Source: Candidatus Gastranaerophilales bacterium
GTDB lineage: Bacteria > Cyanobacteriota > Vampirovibrionia > Gastranaerophilales > Gastranaerophilaceae
Direction: 5' to 3'
Length of the DNA stretch: 63,836 nucleotides
Assembly: GCA_944326465.1 (NCBI GenBank)
Contig: CALVEB010000011.1
Location: 1 to 63,836 of the forward strand
Every line of letters starts with the position of its first letter. Position 1 is the stretch's first letter. The translations under genes were made by a program, and so were the position numbers. Of this stretch, positions 48,321 to 55,047 are shown piece after piece. The notes beneath the pieces are model-generated. The model searched no databases and had not been told where the DNA came from. It saw nothing but the letters and a program-made list of their open reading frames with translations.

Positions 48321-48641
48321 CTATTCAAAAAGAGCAGTAATAATTTTGTGAGCCATGCGGATTTTGGCGCTTGGAGCATTAGTGATTAAACGGTTAATAT
48401 CGGCTATAAGTTCTTTGTCATCAGCCACATGCGAAAATGTAAAAAGTTCCTCCGGCTGAATGTTTAAGGCATCAATAATTTTTTCCAGATGTTCTACTTT
48501 TGGAAAGTGCTTTCCTGAAACCATTCTGCTGACACTTTGCGGATCCATATCTAACTTGTCTGCCAGTTCACGCTGTTTCATTTTTTTATTAGCAAGAATT
48601 TCTACAAGTCGTCTGCCGAGTAATTTGCGTAAATTTGTCAT
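48321..48641 (-). CDS. XRE-family regulator, divergent from prepilin gene
   Basis: This 106-residue protein has an HTH at residues 8-65: GRRLVEILANKKMKQRELADKLDM-DPQSVSRMVSGKHFPKVEHLEK-IIDALNIQPEELF. A helical tail follows. It shares a 135-base intergenic region with the prepilin gene. That region holds a palindrome and repeated CATGTTATTA motifs, so it is a good candidate to control itself and the pilin gene. Confidence 0.87.
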   Translation of the reverse strand: MTNLRKLLGRRLVEILANKKMKQRELADKLDMDPQSVSRMVSGKHFPKVEHLEKIIDALNIQPEELFTFSHVADDKELIADINRLITNAPSAKIRMAHKIITALFE

Positions 48642-48650
48642 AAAAGCTCC

Positions 48651-48670
48651 TTGTAATCATGTTATTACAA
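48651..48670. promoter_or_regulatory. Probable XRE operator
   Basis: TTGTAATCATGTTATTACAA has 7-bp inverted arms (TTGTAAT / ATTACAA). CATGTTATTA recurs at 48732 and ACATGTTGAC at 48694, so three related half sites flank the promoter at 48699. Confidence 0.6.
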
Positions 48671-48698
48671 CTTTTGGTCTAATAAATGGAGTAACATG

Positions 48699-48726
48699 TT
48701 GACAAAAATATAAAATATGTTATATT
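48699..48726 (+). promoter_or_regulatory. Promoter of prepilin gene
   Basis: TTGACA (48699-48704), 16 bases, TATATT (48721-48726). It overlaps the CATGTT motifs. Confidence 0.75.
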
Positions 48727-48776
48727 ACTACATGTTATTAGCAAAAAATAAACGTATTACTACAAAAGGAGAAGAT

Positions 48777-50045
48777 ATGAAGAAAGGATTTATCAAGACG
48801 CACCGTTCCGCCTTCACACTCTCGGAGTGCACGCCAGGCGGACAAGTCCGCTCTTACACTCGGGTGCCCGCTAAAGGTGGACAAATCCAAGATAGCGAAC
48901 GCGAAGCAATCCAGCCTATTGAAAAAGCGGGATTAGAACAACAGAATACGGGACTAATTCATGTAAAGAACTTATTCCCTTATTTCCTTAATCCCTTATT
49001 CCCTTGTAGTAAACGCGCAGCGTTTACCCTCGCCGAAGTCCTGATCACCCTCGTTGTCATCGGCATCGTTGCCGTGCTTACAATTCCAAATCTTATGCAG
49101 AACAACAACCAGAAAGCATGGGATACAGCAGCAGATGTCTTTAACAAACGACTTGAAGTCGCAGCCCGTGTCATGAATACACAGGAAACCTTAGCAGGGT
49201 ATTCAAACACCAAAGACTTTGTTACAGAACTAAAGAAACACATCAAAATAACAAGAATATGCGATAACGATGAATTAACAAAATGTTTCCCTGAAAAAGT
49301 CTTTTGGGGTGCAGAGCAGGAAGAAATAGATGTAGAAAAGGATATTAAAAGCGCTAAAAACATGGGACAGGATGACTGGGGGACAGAAGTTATAGGTGCA
49401 CAGTTTGCAAACGGAATAGATGCATTAATAGCTTATGACCCGAATTGTACTCAAGATCCGTATAATAACCAGATTCAGGCTTCTAATTGCGTGGCAATAT
49501 TATATGATGTCTCTGCCAAAAAGAATCCAAACAGCTATGGCAAAGACCTTCGCGCAAACGGTAAAGTTCTTTCTTTAGGCGGAATAGAATGCGCATTTGA
49601 AGTAGCAGGAACATGTTATACAAATCCTGCATTGCCAACACCAATGACACTTGCAGAATGTGAACAGGCTGTACAAGAAGGTACTTTAGGAATAAAAGAA
49701 TGCCATTATGACAACGATTACTGGGCAGGAGCAGTAAAACACTGCGGCGGAGTCCAGAACATGCCGACACCTGCACAACTAGCAGAGATAGCAACGGATT
49801 TGTATGGAGATCATGGATTTAGTAGCGCTAACGATGAAACAACAACAGGCTTAACCATGGACAAGACAAAGCCATACGTATCAATCCTTAATGCCGTATA
49901 CGGTAATTCAGAATTCGCTATATGGTCAGGACAGGAGTCTGATGGCTACGCCGCCTATGTACGTGGATTCTACTCTGACTACACGTACACGTACTACTAC
50001 AACGGCCGCTACTACGACGAACTTACTGTATGTATTAGCCATTAA
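48777..50045 (+). CDS. Type IV prepilin-like protein with repeat insertion in its leader
   Basis: The product is 422 residues from the ATG at 48777 (AAAGGAG upstream). The real prepilin motif is KRAAFTLAEVLITLVVIGIV (about 79-98), with cleavage expected before the F. An additional incomplete copy, HRSAFTLSE, lies at residues 9-17; the about 65 residues between are encoded by repeat DNA and not by pilin sequence. After the hydrophobic helix the protein has a long Cys-containing head, ending in a Tyr-rich segment (YSDYTYTYYYNGRYYDELTV). It would be a (pseudo)pilin assembled by a type IV or type II system. A functional leader of more than 80 residues is unusual; translation may also start later. 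Confidence 0.85.
   Translation: MKKGFIKTHRSAFTLSECTPGGQVRSYTRVPAKGGQIQDSEREAIQPIEKAGLEQQNTGLIHVKNLFPYFLNPLFPCSKRAAFTLAEVLITLVVIGIVAVLTIPNLMQNNNQKAWDTAADVFNKRLEVAARVMNTQETLAGYSNTKDFVTELKKHIKITRICDNDELTKCFPEKVFWGAEQEEIDVEKDIKSAKNMGQDDWGTEVIGAQFANGIDALIAYDPNCTQDPYNNQIQASNCVAILYDVSAKKNPNSYGKDLRANGKVLSLGGIECAFEVAGTCYTNPALPTPMTLAECEQAVQEGTLGIKECHYDNDYWAGAVKHCGGVQNMPTPAQLAEIATDLYGDHGFSSANDETTTGLTMDKTKPYVSILNAVYGNSEFAIWSGQESDGYAAYVRGFYSDYTYTYYYNGRYYDELTVCISH
48811..49016 (+). repeat. Repeat insertion inside the prepilin leader
   Basis: The segment contains AAGTCCGCTCTTACAC (48845-48860), which is the reverse complement of the 5.1 kb repeat phrase with one change. It also holds GCGAAGCAATCCAGCC (48901-48916), which reappears exactly, inverted, at 50204-50219, and a 35-base repeat CTTATTCCCTTATTTCCTTA... 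(48971-49005) found again at 50287-50321. It keeps the reading frame. Confidence 0.75.
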
Positions 50046-50420
50046 AAGCCCGTAGGGTGGACAAAGCGAATTTCCGTACGGATGGCGCGAACGAAGCCCG
50101 TAGGGTGGGCAAAGCGATAGCGTGCCCACCAATAAGGAATGAACAGTCATTTGGCGTGCCGATTGATTTTATGGCGGATTAGTAAATCCGCCCTACATGG
50201 AGTGGCTGGATTGCTTCGCCTAAAGGCTCGCAATAACACATAATTAGGCTATGTGAGCATATCACGTTGACTAATAATTGATAACTCTTATTCCCTTATT
50301 TCCTTAATCCCTTATTCCCTTCTAAAAAAATAATTTGGTTCAATAAATTGCACCCTACAGTTACTAAATCTTGCAGGGTGCGGCGTTTGGCGCACCGGTT
50401 AATTTTACTAATCCGAAATA
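50046..50420. repeat. Interspersed repeats downstream of the prepilin gene
   Basis: Two copies of AGCCCGTAGGGTGG(A/G)CAAAGCGA occur at 50047 and 50096. A GGCGGATTAGTAAATCCGCC hairpin lies at 50173-50192, GGCTGGATTGCTTCGC at 50204-50219, the 35-base repeat at 50287-50321, and GGGTGCGGCGTTTGGCGCACC at 50376-50396. No gene is present. Confidence 0.75.
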
Positions 50421-50470
50421 TTACCCTCCGGTTGAATGTAATAGATACAGAAATTTTATATTATCAATTT

Positions 50471-50878
50471 ATGATGAAAAATATGGCATGGTATCACAGT
50501 TTGGACAAAGCTCCGTTAAGCCCGCCGGATTGGGTATTTGCTCCGGTATGGACAATTCTTTATATAACAATTGCCTTATCACTGTTTTTGTTCTTAAAAA
50601 ACGGGTTTAGCAAAGAAAAAATTCTCCCGCTTTTCTTCTTTATTATACAAATGCTTCTGAATTTTGCGTGGACACCGGTATTTTTCGGGTTGCAGAATAT
50701 AAAAGCCGCATACATAATTCTGGCAGCTTTAATTGTATTCCTTGTTCTAACTATCATAACCTTTTACAGGTTTTCAAAACCTGCGGCATACCTGCTTATT
50801 CCATACCTGTTATGGTCAGTTTTTGCTGCATATCTGAATTTTGAAATTCTTGTGAGAAATACTACTGTCGGATTATGA
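50471..50878 (+). CDS. tspO: TspO/MBR family protein, apparently missing the first helix
   Basis: The product is 135 residues from the ATG at 50471. Family motifs: WYHSLDKAPLSPPDWVFAPVWTILYITIA, then MLLNFAWTPVFFGLQN, then LLIPYLLWSVFAAYLNFEIL. TspO proteins are five-helix membrane proteins that bind porphyrins and cholesterol-like ligands. Here the first helix, which normally precedes the WY segment, is absent, and the in-frame upstream DNA is repeat sequence (to about 50400). It may be truncated by a repeat insertion. Its 3' end overlaps the convergent gene by 17 bases. Confidence 0.85.
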   Translation: MMKNMAWYHSLDKAPLSPPDWVFAPVWTILYITIALSLFLFLKNGFSKEKILPLFFFIIQMLLNFAWTPVFFGLQNIKAAYIILAALIVFLVLTIITFYRFSKPAAYLLIPYLLWSVFAAYLNFEILVRNTTVGL

Positions 50879-52364
50879 TTTTGTAAGGATTATTATTTAC
50901 AACTCTCAGAATATCTTTTTCAAATCGGCTATACTGTTCAAGATTGCAAATAACTTTTCCGGATACACTTTGCAGTGATTGCGGAAACACCTTCAATGAT
51001 GATTCAAACAGCGGATTTTTATGGCACAGGGTTAAATCGCCTGCGATTTTGCTTACATTTGAAAGCAGTAAATCTTCATTTATACCAAGCATTGAATAAG
51101 GGACTGATATACCGCTTTTTGCATTAATCAGACAGGTTGGCTTGTAAGAATCTATAGCAAATGTTCCATCCGGCTGCTGATATACTTTTTTATCTAAAAA
51201 TTTAAATATTGCAAAATTATCGTTTTCTTTTATAGCTTTTTCAAAATTTTTGCCAAGAGCGTCACTGTATTCTGATAATTTTTCGCTTATCAAAATTTGC
51301 TGTAAGGCTTTCGGACCTTCCGGTATAATATCAGAATTACATTTAAGATTTTTTTCTTTAATATAAGTTTTAACTTTTTCCAGCATATTAAGCGGGATTA
51401 TATTATTGTTTTCACCGCCTTGAATTTGATCTATTTTACCTTTCAGGGTAGTCATACCGATTTGCGGCTGCCACAGTTTGTTTTTGTCACGTTCAAGGTA
51501 GATATAAAAATCACCGTCTTCCAGCGCTGCTTCTGCTTTGTCCACGCTTGAGCGTGTGCACCAGTTTTTGTTGCTCAAAATCTCAAGAGAGTGAATATTT
51601 TCAAGCCTGTGAAGCGGGTCATTTTTTACTGACGGAATTTTTACCCAGACTTCTGAATTGTTTGACAAATCTTTATCTACAAGAAGGTTATCGCGGAGTC
51701 TATGGGTATAAATTTCCAAAAATGAAGGAGATGCGCATCTTACGGCTCTGTCTTTAGGGTCAATTTTTTCAAACCCGACGAGAGTTTCCAAAAGTGCTTT
51801 AGCATCAAATGGAACAGGAATATGCCTGTTATTTGTTTTCAATTCGCTGTTTATAGAGTGCCATATAAGGAATTTTATAGACGGATCTTCTTGGAAATAT
51901 CGTGACAAAATTTTTGTTTCATCAGTTTGCGGATATTTTTCAGGGGTTTCGAGAAATGTATGCCACTGGTGTAATCTTGCAACGCGGGCTTCGTTAATCT
52001 TATTTACGGAATATTCACGAATATCTTCGGGAATATAGTTTTTCCATTTGATTTTATCAGTAATACTTTCAATATACGGGCCGTAAACCCTGTTGAGTTT
52101 AAACAGTCTGTCTATACCGGTTTTAATATTGTTTGAAGAGAGCAAACTGCCGTCAATCTGGTATTTTTTGTTTTTATTAAGAATTTCGGCAGAAAGATAT
52201 TCAAAAACAGTCTTGTAGCAGGATGGCTGCGACATGCCGGTAAAACACACTGTATCACTCGTAAGGCCACGGGTAAAAACCGGTTTTGGCTGCTGCATAA
52301 CCGGATGATTATTTGTACGGGAAATATTTGATGCATATCCAAAATTGAGTATATTTTGAATCAT
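50862..52364 (-). CDS. Large unknown protein with WCT motif
   Basis: This 500-residue protein has no signal peptide but a Ser/Pro/Asn-rich N-terminal 45 residues that include VCFTG. The middle has NWCTRSSVDKAEAALEDGDFYIYL, then PQIGMTTLKGKIDQIQGGEN and NNIIP, a pattern I associate with PcfJ-like or related effector-type proteins (a WCT, a GDFYIYL and an IxEIQG segment). Its function is unknown. A C-terminal leucine-rich region (about 430-495) has LRR-like or pentapeptide-like spacing (SNVSKIAGDLTL, QSLQSVSGKVI). It stands alone. Confidence 0.72.
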   Translation of the reverse strand: MIQNILNFGYASNISRTNNHPVMQQPKPVFTRGLTSDTVCFTGMSQPSCYKTVFEYLSAEILNKNKKYQIDGSLLSSNNIKTGIDRLFKLNRVYGPYIESITDKIKWKNYIPEDIREYSVNKINEARVARLHQWHTFLETPEKYPQTDETKILSRYFQEDPSIKFLIWHSINSELKTNNRHIPVPFDAKALLETLVGFEKIDPKDRAVRCASPSFLEIYTHRLRDNLLVDKDLSNNSEVWVKIPSVKNDPLHRLENIHSLEILSNKNWCTRSSVDKAEAALEDGDFYIYLERDKNKLWQPQIGMTTLKGKIDQIQGGENNNIIPLNMLEKVKTYIKEKNLKCNSDIIPEGPKALQQILISEKLSEYSDALGKNFEKAIKENDNFAIFKFLDKKVYQQPDGTFAIDSYKPTCLINAKSGISVPYSMLGINEDLLLSNVSKIAGDLTLCHKNPLFESSLKVFPQSLQSVSGKVICNLEQYSRFEKDILRVVNNNPYKIIIRQ

Positions 52365-52531
52365 ATATATTTACCTTCCATCAGGATAAATGTTACTTTT
52401 GCATGCATGTTAATACCTGTAAAAATAAATTTTTGCATTTTACTGATACAATTGTTTACATTTGTTAATATTTACCCTAAAAATATGTTATAATGTAAAT
52501 AGAGATTTGTTTTCTGACGGGAGTTGAAAAT

Positions 52532-53449
52532 ATGATTGATTATGACGGTTTGCTGAAAAAAATTCCTAAGGTCAAAAAGTATCTTGATGACGGCTCAAAC
52601 AGCATTTTGTATCACTATACAAAGCCGGAAAAACTTTTGAGTATTCTTGAATCCGGCACAATAAGGTTTTCTAATGCGCTTTATCTTAACGATAAAGAAG
52701 AAGTCACATATTCCTACAAATTAATTGTCAATCTAATTGACAACATGCCGGAATTAAACCGGAAACTCTTTGATAAAGTGCGTGAACATTTTGACAGCAA
52801 GTACAAAAATATTATCAACGGTGAAGATAACTTCAACTACAAATATGAATATTACACAATTTCTTTCTCTACAGACGGTGATAACTTAATCTTGTGGAAC
52901 AATTATTCCAAAGGGCAGAGTTATACCGGTTACAACATCGGTTTTTGCAAGCGGGAACTGATTAATGATATGGAAAAACAGGGATTTCATTCAGTCTACG
53001 GCAACATAATTTATTCAGAAACCACCCAGACAGAAGTTCTGAAACAGATTTTCGAAAAATGGAACAGACAGTTTGAACGTGTTGAAAAATCAAAAAAAAC
53101 TCAAAAAAATACAGACAAAGAATTGGATATTTTATTCGAACTGATTGATATTTTAAGCATTATAAGTTTGTTTTTCAAAAACCCGCATTTTAAAGACGAA
53201 AAAGAATACCGTATTATTTTTATAAACAATTTCAAAATAAGTTCTTTTAAACAGACAAAAATATTTGAGAAAAACGGGTTGTTTGTTCCGTATATTGAAT
53301 ACAAATTTCTAAAAAAGACCGTGAACTGTGTAAATATCGGGCCTACACTGAATGAAAATATTTTTTACACAAGCACCTGTCGTATGCTCTCTAATTTCGG
53401 TTATGGAAACAAAATAATTAACCGGTCAAAAATTCCGTTGAGATTTTAA
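52532..53449 (+). CDS. DUF2971 family protein
   Basis: This 305-residue protein has the DUF2971 signature near the N-terminus: LYHYTKPEKLLSILESGTIRFSNALYLND (25-53), then YTISFSTDGDNLILWNNYSKGQSYTGYNIGF (about 110-140). YHYT-type proteins resemble ADP-ribosyltransferase-like folds and are often near defence or toxin genes; the activity is not known to me. It is followed by a 10-base gap and a convergent gene. Confidence 0.85.
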   Translation: MIDYDGLLKKIPKVKKYLDDGSNSILYHYTKPEKLLSILESGTIRFSNALYLNDKEEVTYSYKLIVNLIDNMPELNRKLFDKVREHFDSKYKNIINGEDNFNYKYEYYTISFSTDGDNLILWNNYSKGQSYTGYNIGFCKRELINDMEKQGFHSVYGNIIYSETTQTEVLKQIFEKWNRQFERVEKSKKTQKNTDKELDILFELIDILSIISLFFKNPHFKDEKEYRIIFINNFKISSFKQTKIFEKNGLFVPYIEYKFLKKTVNCVNIGPTLNENIFYTSTCRMLSNFGYGNKIINRSKIPLRF

Positions 53450-53459
53450 TTGATACCGG

Positions 53460-54095
53460 TTAGAATTTTATCCCCGTAGAGAAATTAAACTGTGAACTGC
53501 CCGGGCGGTTGTCGTTGTAATAAATCTGTCCGGCACCAAGGCTAAAGTTCATCCGGTCATTTTTCATAGGATAAACCGATAGTACAACTTCGTTTTTGCG
53601 CTGATCGTTGGAGAAATTACTTGAATATATATTTTGCAGAGTAAAATAATCATTCAAACGGTATTCCGGCGTGATTGAAAATACACCGGCCGCAGGGCGC
53701 CCGCCGGTAAAATTTCGGGATTGTTTATATGCAGAATTTAGCGAAAACTTTTCACGCTGATATTTTGAAAATAATGTAAAAGAATTATTCATATTTTCAG
53801 GTTTAACATCGTTTGAAAAAGTTGTTCCAAGTGTTGTTCTGCCAAATTGTTTTTCAACGCTTTTTGAAAAAGATTTTGATTTTAATCTGTCATCTTCATT
53901 ATAGAAAAGAATTTTTTCAAGATTGTCAGATTCAGAATTTCCGGCAGGCTTAAAGTCAGTTGATTTACTGTAATTTTGAACAACAGGAGAAAATGATTTT
54001 TCGCTATCCAGCTGCAAATATACAGGGGAATCCTCCGCATTAACACAGGTCAAAGAAAAGAATATTAATAAAGCGGAAATTAAAACCTTTTTCAT
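53460..54095 (-). CDS. Probable outer-membrane beta-barrel-like protein
   Basis: This 211-residue protein has a signal peptide (MKKVLISALLIFFSLTCVNA). From about residue 90 it shows alternating hydrophobic/polar stretches (TTLGTTFSND, SFTLFSKYQ, FSLNSAYKQS, FTLQNIYSSNF, VVLSVYPM, MNFSLGAGQIYY, FNFSTGIKF) and ends in Phe, as outer-membrane proteins do. It would be a small barrel of about 8-10 strands. The gene lies just downstream of the WG-repeat gene, with a 10-base gap. Confidence 0.72.
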   Translation of the reverse strand: MKKVLISALLIFFSLTCVNAEDSPVYLQLDSEKSFSPVVQNYSKSTDFKPAGNSESDNLEKILFYNEDDRLKSKSFSKSVEKQFGRTTLGTTFSNDVKPENMNNSFTLFSKYQREKFSLNSAYKQSRNFTGGRPAAGVFSITPEYRLNDYFTLQNIYSSNFSNDQRKNEVVLSVYPMKNDRMNFSLGAGQIYYNDNRPGSSQFNFSTGIKF

Positions 54096-54105
54096 AGCTT
54101 ATACC

Positions 54106-54993
54106 TTATTTAATCTGTCTGATTAAATTTGTTCTGACATCAGACAAAGGGCCGTTGTTCGGGTTACGAATTGTTCTGTAATAATTTTTGGCATAAGTAA
54201 ACGGATATTTTGGCAGCCAGGTGAATTTTAAAAGTATATTCACGGTATCAGCGCCTTGAGAAAGCATAAGTTCATCAATTGTGGCCTCATGCGCCGGAGA
54301 TATTGATGAAAATACTTTTATCAAATAATCCGTAAATGTTAAAACAGAATATCCTGACACAACACCTGTATTTGATACAAGATTGGTAACTTTAAAGTTT
54401 TCATTGGTTTTGATTGTATGTATATCTTCAGGCAATGTCAGAGTATCTGCACTAACCTGTTCGATTTCATACCATTGTCCCTGATATTTTAAGCGCATAA
54501 TATTTGGTTTTGGCATATAAATATCTTCAAACAGGTTATCTAATAAAACTTTTCCGGAAAAATCAGATACCCCGTAATGATAGTTTTTATAAGTCAAAAT
54601 CATGCCGCCAAATAATAAATCAAGAGAATCGTATTCCGGCGGAATTATTGCCTTGCCTGTTTCATCATACAGACCGTAATCTGATGTATTGCCTAATTTT
54701 GCATATTTCCCGAGAACTCTGTCAACGTGTCTGTATTTCGGTTCAATAAGAATGCTGCCGGATGAATCCATCAAACCGTATTTATTCTTTTTATTCATAA
54801 TGATAAAAGCTGAATCGCCAAGCTTAATCATTTTTTTGTAAACAGGCTCCACAATAACAGTGTTATTGACATTCTTCAATCCAAAAGTCTTATTATCTTC
54901 CGTAAACACAAGCGGTACTTCACCGGCATTTACTGCTATATTAAGATTTTGAAATAATACTATTAAACTGATAAAAATTAGTAACTTTTTCAT
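54106..54993 (-). CDS. WG-repeat exported protein
   Basis: This 295-residue protein has a signal peptide (ending NIAVNAG). At least three WG-type repeats are seen: KYGLMDSSGSILIEPKYRHV, DYGLYDETGKAIIPPEYDSL and HYGVSDFSGKVLLDNLFEDI, plus a fourth, weaker one at the start (FGLKNVNNTVIVEPVYKKM). The C-terminal 100 residues are different and rather helical. WG repeats form beta-propeller-like surfaces that often bind other proteins. It is co-transcribed with the barrel-like gene. Confidence 0.85.
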   Translation of the reverse strand: MKKLLIFISLIVLFQNLNIAVNAGEVPLVFTEDNKTFGLKNVNNTVIVEPVYKKMIKLGDSAFIIMNKKNKYGLMDSSGSILIEPKYRHVDRVLGKYAKLGNTSDYGLYDETGKAIIPPEYDSLDLLFGGMILTYKNYHYGVSDFSGKVLLDNLFEDIYMPKPNIMRLKYQGQWYEIEQVSADTLTLPEDIHTIKTNENFKVTNLVSNTGVVSGYSVLTFTDYLIKVFSSISPAHEATIDELMLSQGADTVNILLKFTWLPKYPFTYAKNYYRTIRNPNNGPLSDVRTNLIRQIK

Positions 54994-55047
54994 AATTACA
55001 TGATATCATAAAAATATAAGGTGTATGATTTTTGATAGGGAATAGTT

